Shown here: piece after piece, positions 12,744 to 23,408 of the stretch
Position numbering within the stretch: the stretch's first letter is position 1
Layout of the letters: each line of letters starts with the position of its first letter
Assembly: GCA_964017065.1 (NCBI GenBank)
Contig: OZ024788.1
Span: forward strand, 1,024,727 to 1,088,726
DNA length: 64,000 nt
Reading direction: 5' to 3'
Source of the DNA: Haliclona indistincta
Taxonomy: Eukaryota; Porifera; Demospongiae; Haplosclerida; Chalinidae
The notes under the pieces: generated by a model
The model's input: the letters and a program-made list of their open reading frames with translations, nothing else
Told to the model about the DNA's origin: nothing
The model's database searches: none
Made by a program: the position numbers and the translations under genes

Positions 12744-13343
12744 CAGTGTTCCACACGAAGAGAGGAAAATAATGTTAGGAATGTATGACGTCACGTCAAT
12801 AACATTGTACCAAACAAAATGGCCGCCATAAACCTGCTCTCTAGCAGAGTCTTGTCGCTGTATATGCTTCTAGAGACGCTAGGTGAGATCTACTTTCATT
12901 AATGTTTTAGCATTGCAGTCATGAAGTTTTAGAGCTTAACTACCAGTAGAACTGGAATTCCTGTCCCTGACGTTAGCGGGCTCGTCGTGAACGGTCAACT
13001 TTTGCTCTCTAGCTCTTCCGCGGCCGATGTAGCACTGATTGGGACCAATCCCGCTGCTAACAGATAAGCTTCCGAGGTGAAATCTTCAATGCATCGATAA
13101 CAGAGCTTATCTACCAGTAGTCCTGAGATTCATCCCCTAACGTGTTTCAAGTTCCAATTGGCTGCCTGTCTTCTAAATTTATGACACGTGAGTGTCATCT
13201 GAGAAGAAGCCATACAAAGCATAAGATTCAGTAAGGACAGAGGATCAAAATGATACAAACATCATAACTAGGACAAATGATTCTAGAGAAATCAAGCAAA
13301 CTGTCAAACACACAATTATTCCCTCTCTTCGTGTAGAACACTG
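12744..13343. mobile_element. 600-bp MITE with 22-bp TIRs and TA target duplication
   Basis: The ends are CAGTGTTCCACACGAAGAG... and its reverse complement CTCTTCGTGTAGAACACTG, with 21 of 22 positions matching. TA flanks both sides. The neighbouring bases (AGCGGAAGTA on the left, TATGACGTTGGCCAATCA on the right) join to resemble the reverse complement of the MITE at 19013-19196, so this element sits inside an older one. TIR and TA duplication are of Tc1/mariner type. It has no coding capacity. Confidence 0.8.
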
Positions 13344-13639
13344 TATGACGTTGGCCAATCAAGCGCACGTAAGCGCGACTATACAGTTGATTCCTGCATA
13401 AACAAGGAAAAAGCGGATGTGTGTGACGCTAGCCAATCAAATTCACTTTTCGTCACGTGTACAGCTTTAGCCTATAATAGTACCTATGGTCACCCTTTAC
13501 GTGCGTTTCAGATTGGCCAAAGTCATACTTCCGCTATTGTTGTCTCGTTTATGCAAGATCGTCGCAAACCCAACTGTAACGGCCACCAAAACGCTATTGA
13601 CACCAACATAAACCCTAAATCCTAAAAACCTCATAACTG

Positions 13640-13818
13640 CGCAAAGTTGGGTTAATTGGTCGTCCTAAATTAACCGGGCCTTCGGCCCTTGGTAAGCCTA
13701 AGGATCGTTGGGAGGGTCGTCCTAAACCGGACCTTCGACCCTCGGTAAGCAGGCTAAGGATCATCGGGATGGTCGTTCTAAACAGGGCCTCCGGCGGCCG
13801 GCCCTCTCTAAGGATCAT
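13640..13818. repeat. Three imperfect GC-rich tandem repeats
   Basis: About three units of about 60 bp, each containing GGTCGTCCTAAA or a close variant, then a CGGGCC/CGGACC-TTCG-GGCC/GACCC hairpin, then CTAAGGATC. They are more GC-rich than the surroundings and would form a row of small stem-loops. Confidence 0.75.
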
Positions 13819-13858
13819 CTAGTAATAACATATTGTAGCTAATCACTTAAGTTTTTTG

Positions 13859-13942
13859 CTAAAAAAAAACGAGAATCGAACCATGACCGATTGCATTACT
13901 AGCCGCCACCGTAGTAAACCCCTGAGCCACCGAAACCTGCTG
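13859..13942 (-). repeat. tRNA-like promoter pair followed by a T-run (tRNA-derived SINE head?)
   Basis: On the minus strand, TGGCTCAGGGG fits the RNA polymerase III A box, and GGTTCGATTCT, about 45 nt downstream, fits the B box. A run of nine T follows closely. I could not fold a full cloverleaf (the acceptor and T stems do not pair), so this is not a working tRNA. A decayed tRNA-derived repeat is more likely. Confidence 0.4.
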
Positions 13943-14043
13943 CCCAGTCAATGCTACAGACAAGCCTTTATAGTTGACACCCATGGTTTCAATAGCGTTT
14001 TGGTGGCCATTATCGAATTGTTGTTAACAGACAAAAACAAAAT

Positions 14044-14240
14044 TTAAAGTTCGCGGGCTTTGTACGTCGTTAATACAGAAGCCGCGCCCATGCCAGACAT
14101 TCCTTGCACTTTCCATTTCAGTTTCCTTTCCAAAGCTTGGTACCACACGTTCACAGGCACATCTTTAGCTAGAGATTTGCAAACAGCAGAAATTCTTTGC
14201 CAGCAAATAATAATAACTAACTGAAATGGAAAGAGAATAC
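14044..14240 (-). CDS. Possible terminal exon on the minus strand
   Basis: After a CCATTTCAG acceptor the minus strand stays open to TAA at 14044, encoding WQRISAVCKSLAKDVPVNVW, then a Lys/Arg/Glu-rich stretch, then SGMGAASVLTTYKAREL. It is more GC-rich than the flanks and has a protein-like composition. I do not recognise the family and see no partner exon. It may be a relic. Confidence 0.3.
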
Positions 14241-14299
14241 AAAAAAGAAAAGTAAAAAGATTTCTAATGAATTCCGAAAGGGTATGGTAGATCAACAAT

Positions 14300-15600
14300 A
14301 AAAATAGGACACCATGGATTTTAAATGGTATGGTTAGTGACAGTGACTGTCATCACACCTAATAATAATCACGATCATTCATATAGCTACCTGGCATCTG
14401 CTTTTTGCTGAAGTCCTGACATCTTCAGAACAATTCTGTCAGTGATATCTAATCTGACTAGATGCACATGCAGTGTTTGCTGGGGCAGACTTAAACTACA
14501 GGTTACCTCAATGCAACTATACGACCTATACTGTTCATGTGCTCTATGGGTACTCACAGATCACTGATGAACAGTATATGAGAGTATTCCACAAAGACAT
14601 GACAATATTGAGCACATGCACATTATAGATGTTTACTGCAGATACAGCACTTACTGGTTAGTTTAGCTATTCACGTGGTAGCTTCAGATTGCATGGTTTA
14701 TTAAAATAAATGTTATTGTTACACATAATTTCATAAATACACATGTTACTATGATATGGTGCAATTTCTGTTATGGTGATGGTGATGCAATTTCTATTAT
14801 TCAAAGAGTTGGTCACATGCTGAGCCAGAGACTTGGTTTCTCTCCGCACATTACTATTCGACAACTTTTCAAAAACTTTCGGTGACTCTCTGGCGGGGAA
14901 ACGCTACTCTTCTGCTGAGGAGACATCATCCAGGTCCCCTTGCTCTTGACCTTCATTATACTAACTTTTTCTTGTTTTTTTTTGTCTTTTGTGTATTGAC
15001 TTTATTCCAGTATTGCATAACTAATAATTATTTCTACTAAAAAAAATAATGTGTTCTCTTTCAGCATGTTACTATCAACAACAACAGCACTCCGGTTCCC
15101 ACTCAATACGGACTCTAGCATGATGTTAGACCATGAGCGCTCGACTGATTTTTCGAACATTTTCTAAAGCATACTACATGATATCTTAATTTTTATGATA
15201 AAATTATGAATAAAAAAATATTATGTTATTGTATGATAACATTGATGTCAGTAAAATTTTTATGATAATAATTTACTATGATAATTATAGATATATATTA
15301 TTATTATATGTAGGAGTAATGTCACTGTTGACGTAAATTGTTCTCTTCTTCCTTCCTTCGCGATGAAGTATGAGTATTTGCTCCCAGAGCTAATACATAG
15401 ACGTTGATGCAGGTGATTTTGCGCAGGAACTGATTTGTGATCAACCTGAGTTTGGCAATATTGTGGCGTGTGACAATCCCAATTGCATGATTGAGTGGTT
15501 TATGATTTTTGATGAGTCAGTCAATCTTTTTACCATTCCGTGTTACCTCGATCATCGGTTGGTTTACATTGTGGACCAAGTGCAGATTTCTTGTAAACAT
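14300..15600. other. AT-rich spacer before the Calx-beta gene
   Basis: No convincing gene. 15000-15320 is very AT-rich with short palindromic TTATCATAA-like pieces. A short open stretch at 15463-15651 lies directly upstream of the promoter of the next gene and reads through it, so it is probably not coding. Confidence 0.45.
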
Positions 15601-15605
15601 TCATG

Positions 15606-15636
15606 TGACGTCATGCGACCTCATCAGTATTTAAGT
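15606..15636 (+). promoter_or_regulatory. CRE-like site and TATA box of the Calx-beta gene
   Basis: A perfect palindromic TGACGTCA (CRE/ATF type) at 15606-15613 is followed by TATTTAAG at 15629-15636, about 57 bp before the ATG at 15693. The order and spacing suit a core promoter. Binding is not shown. Confidence 0.5.
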
Positions 15637-15692
15637 GAGACTCAGCGCTAGAAAATACATATCGCTCCGCCGCTGCTGGACGATTTGTCATC

Positions 15693-18600
15693 ATGTTTCT
15701 CAACACGCTCATCACTTTATTATGCATTGTTCCAGGTGAGTCATAGCATGATAGGATCTTTTCGACTATGGGCCCACCCAGCTGAGACGGCGTTTCAGGC
15801 CCGCAAGTCGACATAAAAACCTGCAATAGGTAACCCTTTGTAACCTCACTAACAGGGCTTCTGGCACTTGGTTGCGATGTTACTTGTCCAGTAAATACAC
15901 AAAGCAAGCGATGTATTGGTAGCGACGGCTACTGCTCGGGATCATTTAGGACAAAAGCATCATGTGACGCTGAAAGATACTGCAGATGTCACAAGTCGGT
16001 ACTGTATGATGGCTGCACCTGTTTACGTACGTGATTTGTATATAAATAACGTTTTTATTATAAAAATTAATGTTTCTACACAGCCCATGTCTCAGGTTGT
16101 CAAATTAAAAGATTTCCCAGTGCGTATGTTGGGTTACCATCCACTGATGGTAGTCCAGAGACTCCTTTCTACGGATGTGTTAGCACAGCCACTAACTGTG
16201 ATTATGAAGTTCATGTGATTGCTAACTATGAGAGCAGTAATAGTCGTCATGGATCTGGTATACCAAGAGTAGCTGGTGACACATATGTCAATGTGAATGT
16301 CATTGGTCAGAGCTCTAAACAACTAATACTTGTCTTTACATCATATGAACATGTAAATTGGCGACTGACTTTGCTGAGTGGAGTTGTCATAAATAGAATT
16401 CTAATTGTAAGTTCATGTACAGCTACATTTAAATACAAATGTATGTAATACAACTTGCATTAATTTTTCATGTTCATTTAGGGCGGAGACTACAGGAGTA
16501 AAGTATTTGGAAATTTCATTACTGAGTATGCTCCACTGAGTTCTGGCTACGGTCCAGATGATGATGGAGGTCGTACAGCTCATGATCTCGTCAACTTGAC
16601 AAACAGATTTGGTCCAATATCCTCATTCAGTGGTAGTTACCGTGCCGATAGATGGAACGTCAACATTAACCGATCTCAAGGTAACTTCAGTTTGCGAGTT
16701 TAAACTTAAGCATATAAAACTAAGCCCTTTTATACTGAGATTATTATTGTACAACCTTCCTTACCAAAGATAATATTATAAACACTACTATTAGCTCTCA
16801 ACATCACTTCCACAGTGACTTTTCTTAATTTTTTCCATTCACATACAGCATGTGATTCCTTTCTGTCAACTCATCAAAAACCACGTAAGTAACAACATAA
16901 TAAAATGTTTAATTTTGAAGTACAGCTGTTACCGGTTGAGCTGGATTTTGACTTGCTCAATCTTTTAATATAGCTATAGTGATCAGGTTTAAAAAGGAGA
17001 AATATACAGTAAATGAAAGTGCAGAGAGTGTAACTGTTGTCGTGTTGACTAATGGACCGACTGATAGAAATATTACTGTGCAGTATTCAACTGTTGATGG
17101 AACAGCTCGAGGTATAAGACTAAAGTTCTTTAAGCTATACAGACACATAAAATGTCACATAAGCTATAAAGAAGTTTATATTTGCAGTGCAATTCATACA
17201 GTCATGTATATATTATTCATCTTCAGCACCATTGGACTATACTGCTGTCAACCAGACGAGCATCATCCCAGCTAATTCTACACAATTCGAAATTACAATT
17301 CAAATTCATTATGACAGAGTGAATGAAAAATCTGAAACTTTTCGAATTCATCTTTCACTACCAGATGAACCTACAGTGTGTATCCCTGATACTACAGTCA
17401 AAATCATTAACACCAACGGTGAGTGACATTGCATGTATAATACCAATAATGAGTATGGACAGGAGCCAATTGAGTCATACTGCCAAAGGACTATACATAA
17501 AACTATAGGGAACCTGTCACATCTTTTTGCTTGCGTCGCATTGTGACCAGAATTCAAACACATTTTGATTCAGCGATTCAACGAATAATTAGAATCATTT
17601 TCTGTGTTGTGTCACGGTAGGACAGTCTGTTGTCTACACCCTGCAGCAAGTTAGTAGCAAGTGTTTATTAGGGAGGCACGGTAGTGCCTCCCTATGTAGG
17701 GTTGAACGAGAAAACAAGATGGCGGCTACATACAATGTATTAGCGTTCAAACGCTGATATTTCGCTTGTCCATGAATTGCATACGTCAAAAGACATTTAA
17801 ATCTGCTCTCTAGCGTTGCCCCATCTTACAGTAGCAAGGAGATTGCTCGAAATTGTTACTAAAGTGACGAACCTGGAAACGGTGAAAATCGTGTTTCGTC
17901 ATCTTCTTTTTCATCTTTCTTCTTTCTTCTTTCTTCAGCGTGCCTAGCGCCTTTACGCGAGCAATGCCGAGACCAAAACATCCATGAACAGTCATGAAAT
18001 TCTTCTGGCAGGTGCCTTTTGAACGTAGTTTTTAGCGAAACGTCGATATAAATTCCGCGATTTCTCGATCGTGATCCATTGTCAGCTAAGTATTAGACGC
18101 CATTGATGTGATTGCGCAATACGCACGTGACCAAGCAGTGGTTAGCGCACGTGACCAAGCACTAGCTTGAGTATCGCCGCGCGCGCCTTATGGATCACGG
18201 AGAACACATACATGTATTTGTCTGGAGTCTTCGAAGAACGGTAAGCTCGTATAGGATCACCATTCTGCGCTTGCCAGATAATTACATACAACCGCCGTAC
18301 GGTACAACATGTCTACAAACAATTGTGGGCGGGGCTCGTATCCACTGCATGCATGCATGTGTAGGTGAGCTGATATGTACAGCATAACAATTATTATTAG
18401 CTACAAGTTTAAAATTCTTAATAATAAAGAAAAGCCACCAACAACAGGAAAACTAAACCAATGGTGGAAACAAAGACAGCTCAGTACGTGCATGATATTG
18501 AACTGCACTTCGCTGAAAAAGAAAAAAAGGACACAAACAAGAAAATTAAAAAAATTTCTATCGAAATCAAAAGGATGGTGAAATCTACCACTGGTCCACA

Positions 18601-20031
18601 ATGTAAACTAACAAGGAACAAGCATGGAATGGTAACACGATTGACTCGCTAACAGACCATAGATCCTACATCAGTGGCTGTACATAAGATCAATATTTTG
18701 TCACAACCTGAATGCACGTTAGGTGTCAGTCAACAGCAACTAGCTGAACTAGCTATAACCAACCACAGCAGCCACTGATGTAGGGATCTATGGTCTGTAA
18801 GCAAGTCAATCGCGTTACCATTCCATGCTTGTTCCTTGTTAGTTTACAATGTGGACCAGTGGTAGATTTCACAACCCTACATCCTTTTGATTTCGATAGA
18901 AATCTTTTTAATTTTCTTGTAATTAAGAAGAGTGTCGAACGTAGCATACCCGCTTACAAAATCTGTAACGTGACACGCATGTGAGAAATTGCCGTAAATT
19001 TGTCCAGTATTACAGCGCTTTGAATAGATCTTGCAACGCCACAGTCAAAGTGGAAATAAGTCGTTTTCTTACGTTGACCAATCAATCACGAGCTTCAAAT
19101 CTCTAATGCAGGCCCTCACGTGACCAGCTGTGTTTGATTGGCCAACGTATTACTTCCGCTTTGATTTTGGCGTTGCAAGATCTATTCAAAGCGCTGTATG
19201 TCATCTGGTATGCATTTTTTGAGGGGGCATGACCGATCATCATACGTCATCATTGACGCCACGTTAGTCAAACGAGTACAGCATGCATCGATCCGCGCCA
19301 CCCGCAATAACATAATGCTCTGGCACACATATCTTTTTGCTTAATTGTGTTATATTGTGACCGGAATAAATTTTGAGGTAGCTAATAGTTATTCAGGCTA
19401 GCAGTAACCAGAATGCAAAGAAGCACTGAGAAGTACTATGTTGCCTAGAAATTTTTGCCAAGTCAAATTTTTGTTAATGTCTAGATGACTAAATTTTAAA
19501 TTTTGTGTGAAACATTTGTTGCTCCAATGTGAAATGTATGAGAATTATGCAAAAATATTGTGAGCACCCGTGACGAAAAACACAAAAGTTTTCGTATTCG
19601 AATTTTTATTTTTCTACATTTCAAGCAACAACTCAGTACACAGCACTTTGGTGCAGTACTGTGTAATTGGTGTTCGATTTTCACTGAAAAAAATCTTTTT
19701 TTTTATAGATCAATTCATCATTTCAGCACTAGTTATTGGAATAACGTTGGTGCCATATCTATCAATTATTCCAATAGTTGTTGTGTACTACTTGTGTATG
19801 AGGCATATGAAATCCCAAGCAAATAGTACACGAGTGACACGTAATGCTACTGCTTTAAATGGAAACATTACTACTGGGCAACCACACCCACCACCATCTA
19901 CGACAGCGAGTCTCTCAATCACACATGCTCCTCCTCCAGCATATGATATTCATGAGACATTTGCTACATACAATGAGGAAGCTCCTCCTGAATATTATGA
20001 TACAGCAACTCAAGACAGCTCAGTACCTTGA
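15693..20031 (+). CDS. Type I membrane protein with Cys-rich N-terminus, one Calx-beta domain and PPxY tail
   Basis: I reconstruct eight exons with matching phases: 15693-15735, 15856-16030, 16121-16406, 16482-16680, 16849-16884, 16974-17111, 17227-17418 and 19709-20031. They total 1392 nt, 463 aa. Exon 1 encodes a signal peptide (MFLNTLITLLCIVPG). Exon 2 is Cys-rich (CDVTCPVNTQSKRCIG, then CRCHKSVLYDGCTCL). Exons 3-4 hold a beta-rich module (LILVFTSYEHVNWRLTLLSG). Exons 6-7 together make one Calx-beta domain (YTVNESAESVTVVVLTNGP, STVDGTA, DYTAVNQTSIIPANSTQFEI, YDRVNEKSETFRIHL). Exon 8 gives a membrane span and a cytoplasmic tail with APPPAY and PPEYY, which are WW-domain ligands. Calx-beta domains bind Ca2+ in adhesion and matrix proteins, so a calcium-dependent adhesion or receptor role is inferred. 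Intron 7 is 2.3 kb long because of two mobile elements; the others are about 75-170 bp. Confidence 0.82.
17668..18919 (-). mobile_element. TE1 copy in intron 7 of the Calx-beta gene
   Basis: 1252 bp. The hairpin end is on the left (TAGGGAGGCAC-GGTA-GTGCCTCCCTA). It is followed by the TGTAGGG box and AAGATGGCGGCTAC. The CAAG end is on the right, with a fold-back pair at about 18590-18670 and 18780-18870. The host reads ...GTTTA before and TAATTAAG after the element, that is, A then T with no duplication. Taking the hairpin end as 3', the element lies on the minus strand. Confidence 0.85.
19013..19196. mobile_element. 184-bp MITE with about 30-bp perfect TIRs and TA duplication
   Basis: The left end starts CAGCGCTTTGAATAGATC and the right end is its exact reverse complement out to about 30 bp (through TTGCAACGCC). 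Both sides are flanked by TA. The interior has two inverted CCAAT boxes. It is a Tc1/mariner-type non-autonomous element in intron 7 of the Calx-beta gene, and a relative is split by another MITE at 12.7-13.5 kb. Confidence 0.88.
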
Positions 20032-20118
20032 AATGACAATAATCAGATAGTCAGTGTATTCACCTGGTTTATCATTTTAATCAACTTGTTGACATGACAG
20101 TTTGTTTATTTTTGTTTA

Positions 20119-20370
20119 CTATCTCGTTCTTGGTATTGCTGTGCTATCGGTCAAACCTGATTTACTCTGATCTAGTGCAGTGTGTTGAGGTGAAGGGTCC
20201 TTCTTTGTAGTGGTTGGTAGTTGCTGTCGACTGGATGACTGCTGCTGCTGCATGATGTAGGGACGAAGCTGCTTGAAGAGATGAGACAAGCTGACTAGCT
20301 TATGGGCCCTACTGCGAGACTGAGTCCCCTGCAGCAGACCTGCTGTCCGTGAGTTAGTGGGGACATTATC
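20119..20370 (-). CDS. Possible Gln/Ser-rich terminal exon on the minus strand
   Basis: A strong acceptor (TCTCACTCTAG on the minus strand, exon from about 20370) opens a frame to a stop at 20119. It encodes a hydrophilic peptide with SLSHLFKQLRPYI and a QQQQSSSRQQ run. It converges on the Calx-beta gene, about 90 bp apart. I do not recognise the family and found no upstream exon with confidence. Confidence 0.35.
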   Translation of the reverse strand, partial: DNVPTNSRTAGLLQGTQSRSRAHKLVSLSHLFKQLRPYIMQQQQSSSRQQLPTTTKKDPSPQHTALDQSKSGLTDSTAIPRTR

Positions 20371-20403
20371 TAGAGTGAGAGAAAAAAAGATCAAGCTTCT
20401 CAC

Positions 20404-21189
20404 AAAATAAATATATTTCTTCTTTGGGCATCATTGATAAAAGATGCCTTTGAATTATACACTCCCAATGTGAGCTGAAAAATCAAAATCAAACATAAAA
20501 TAATGAGGAATTTGATTGTGTTAAAAATAAGTAACCATTGCTCAAATGAGGTGTTTTGCTTAATCTTCATAATCCATAGTTGTCTACATGTACACAATAA
20601 TAATTATGTTGTTGATAGAATGAAATGATAATCAACCACAAAACGATTCTTTTTGAAAACCAAAGTATCATTTTTCTTATTTTGAAAGCACTGTCCACAT
20701 GACGTGAACAATATTTTGCCCTTTTGCGGGTGCTCTCAATTCACCCATGTGTCACACCCCCTCGGTTCACACACCCCTCCCTCCCTGTACAGTGAGGTGA
20801 AGGGACCAACACCTGCTCCACTTGATGATAGAGGAGGGAATCGAAAATTGGTGATAATTTCTGTTTTCAAACTATGCATTGCAATACAAACATGAAAATA
20901 AGCTGAATATTCTTAATTTTTGAGTCCAATGATAAATTAGAACATGACTATAGAGTGGACAAATAGTACAAGGGTCTTAGCTGATAGTTTATTCTGCTTA
21001 GAAAGGTACAGAATTTAGAAAATAGACTGAAACTTCTGTTTTTCAAACAGAGCGTTAAAATACAAAACATGAAAAATGGCTTAAATTTTGATTTTTAAGT
21101 GCCAGTTTTGGAGCAAACATTGAGTGGACAAACAGTACACACACGTCTGTGTACTGTTTGTCATATTCTGTATGTCATATAAAATATAG
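20404..21189. other. Spacer, no gene recognised
   Basis: Non-coding, AT-rich. It contains a loose direct repeat ('...acaaacatgaaaa...agctgaatattcttaattttt' near 20885 and a similar phrase near 21065), which suggests an old duplication of about 180 bp. Confidence 0.4.
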
Positions 21190-21365
21190 CACTGAACCAC
21201 TCAAGAGATGAACAAGTACATTATGGTAATATTACAACTGACAGATGGTTAGGACATTTATGTGGGTCTGTGTACTGTTTGTCATATTCTGTATGTCTGT
21301 ATAGAATAACACTGAACCACTCAAGAGATGAAAGTACATTATGGTAATGTCACAACTCAAAATCA
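21190..21365 (+). repeat. Degenerate copies of the 122-bp satellite
   Basis: Two diverged copies of the unit with the phrases TGTACTGTTTGTCATATTC, CACTGAACCACTCAAGAGAT and GTACATTATGGTAAT. This marks the left edge of the tandem gene array. Confidence 0.8.
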
Positions 21366-21574
21366 GCATGAATTACCACATGAGCTGCTGCCATAGATGA
21401 ACCTGAGTACAAAGGAGAAAAGGATTATGTTCATGCATCATGTACAGTCACTAGATACTATGTTGGTTAATAAGGTATTAAATTTGACAGAGAGGCACTG
21501 ACTTCTAAAAAAAGCATTAGCTATTACAGATGCTAATAGTGAGGTAGCTATTACTAGAATGAAATTATACTCAC

Positions 21575-22123
21575 GCATCTGGTGTGGAACCAGGAGAATA
21601 GTTGCAGCCATTTTGGTTACTATCACCAGCAGCCAGTGAGAAATTACAACCATAATACAAGGACCGGCATACAATGCGGAGAAATCGAATGTTATAACTA
21701 CTGCGTGGCAGTTTTATGTATACCTCTTGTGTTACAGTATCATTTAGAGCAGTATACTCTATTATGTCCTCAGAGTGACATATGCATGCTGTAGAATATA
21801 GGATACAAAGAATGCTAATGATTGTACATGTAAGAGAAAGCTCTCAATATGGTAGAAAATTATCCGGCTTACTTTGCAACCAATGTCATGGTAGAGCTTT
21901 TGGTGTGCTCATCAGCTGCATATTCCACACCACTTGTTAGTCCACTGCAAAAGACACCCACTTAACTTAATTGTGAACCTGAGTGACACAGTACATACGC
22001 AGTTGAACCGCTCCCATTGTCTACTAGCATATTCTTCACAGCACAGCAATCGCTGTTGCCTTCTTTATGTCTCTCTCCCATGATAGTTCCATCAATGTGA
22101 GTCTCATGCATGTCCACAGCCAA
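21575..22123 (-). pseudogene. Decayed subtilisin/proteinase-K-type (S8) protease, copy A
   Basis: Minus-strand exon blocks with GT-AG borders follow the order of a subtilase core. Block 21999-22123 gives HETHIDGTIMGE, from an HGTHVAGT-type His motif, and runs into LVDNGSGSTA. Block 21873-21944 continues GLTSGVEYAADEHTKS. Block 21724-21788 should give the NMSLGG strand but hits a stop in the phase required by the previous exon. Block 21575-about 21672 gives GCNFSLAAGDSNQNGCNYSP, then GSTPDA, which matches the AAGN...YSPAS..DA region around the oxyanion-hole Asn (Asn is replaced by Asp here). The STW and catalytic-Ser exons are missing. The damaged His motif, stop and missing exons mark a pseudogene. 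It is the best preserved of four copies. Confidence 0.65.
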
Positions 22124-22129
22124 CTATCG

Positions 22130-23200
22130 CCATTTTAACTAAATTTAGGCTGTCTCAAACAGTTTTATCTAGATTTAGGCTAAAATCAAACACCCCACCT
22201 AAAGTTTGCTGATGTTCAGACGGCGCCACCTAAATTTAGATGCCCTTGCGAAATTTTGGAGGACTGTAAATTAAAAATTAAAGTATATGGCGACAGTCTA
22301 AAATTATTTATTCAAGGCATTTGCTAAGGATTATCAACAAGTTGGTTCAAATCTGCAAAAAATAATTGGATAAAAGCTGGGTAAAAGAAAAAAATTAAAA
22401 TTAATTATGGTAGGAATTCACAATGCAAAACCAGTGTTCCCCTCTCCGGTGTTAATTGCATTCCTATAAGCATGACAGAAATACATACATACACATACGT
22501 ACATACATTACCAAGCCCCCTTCTGCTTACAATGAGTCACAAGAAATACTATTTAGACGACATGAGAGAGCTATTAACCCATCATGAGATGAATAATATT
22601 AACCCATATATGCGTTACTTTCAGGTCCACATTTCTATATTGTTACACGCAACAAAGCAGTGTAGAATAGATCAGCACTCTATGTATTTAGACACTGCAC
22701 TGAGGCCGTTTTTGGTTTGCAAAGATTCGTTTCTCCACAGACAACGCGGGTGCCTTTCGACGTAGAGTTTTTTGCCATTCTGTAGATCATGTACTGTTAA
22801 CAAAAGCAATCAGCATAGCCACGCGACTGTGAAGCATATGGAACAGCGCTACACAGTGTAGCAAAGTTTTTCCCATACTGAAGCGCCATAATTATTATTA
22901 CTCAGCAGAAAACAGAACACAACATAGATAAATGATTATACCTGCATGACAAAGAAATGTATGTAGGTAGGCAATGAGGTTTATATTATTGACTTTTACA
23001 GCAGCATACAAAAGGAAGTAATTATAATGTATAGTAGAACGGGTAAATCAAGGCAAGTTGCTAGTGACTGCTGAAGGACTCCTCAAAGAATATGTAGAGC
23101 CAAATAAATCTTACAATGGATAGTATAATAAGTATCAGATAGATTTACAACAGAATGAAACCACTCCAGGGTTTGCCCTGCCCATCCAGATAGGCTCTGT
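22130..23200. other. Upstream spacer of membrane-protein gene 1
   Basis: No gene recognised. There is a short ATACATAC-type low-complexity patch near 22481-22510. At 23170-23230 a block (CTGCCCATCCAGATAGG ... TTCGCCCACGGTATTGCATT) is shared with the regions upstream of the other three genes. It is a frame-shifted relic of the first visible protease exon. Confidence 0.5.
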
Positions 23201-23263
23201 TCGCCCACGGTATTGCATTCCACGCATATTTTAGGCTGAGACCGCGCGGCGCTCGACTACAGA

Positions 23264-23271
23264 TATAAAAG
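23264..23271 (+). promoter_or_regulatory. TATA box of membrane-protein gene 1
   Basis: TATAAAAG about 140 bp before the ATG. It is followed by the conserved leader GCAAGTGTGCTCCTGATAAA and AACACTGTGAAG, shared with the other three units. Confidence 0.7.
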
Positions 23272-23408
23272 CAAGTGTGCTCCTGATAAAAACACTGTGA
23301 AGTAACTGACCTTGAATCAGCAAAACTATAGCAGTATCTGTGAAACGCTTTTATATTGTTGTTCTTTTTTCCACAAAACTGCAGTCAACCTCAGTAGACA
23401 GCTAGCTG

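Larger units (their letters stand above)
12560..14020. repeat. Cluster of nested and inverted small repeats
   Basis: The block GGCCACCAAAACGCT followed by 'attgacaccaac' occurs at about 12618-12650 and 13580-13610, and in inverted form at about 13990-14012. CCCTAAA blocks and GATCTTGCAT...AGCGGAAGT blocks occur in both orientations. The segment therefore looks like at least two fold-back elements inserted beside or into each other, with one clearly nested TA-flanked MITE inside (listed separately). Confidence 0.65.

Noticed and set aside
13859..13942. Functional tRNA gene on the minus strand
   Set aside because: A and B boxes are present but the acceptor, D and T stems do not pair.
21575..22123. 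Live protease gene upstream of membrane-protein gene 1
   Set aside because: The exon phase leads to a stop at the NMSLGG block, the His motif reads HETHIDGT and the catalytic-Ser exons are absent.
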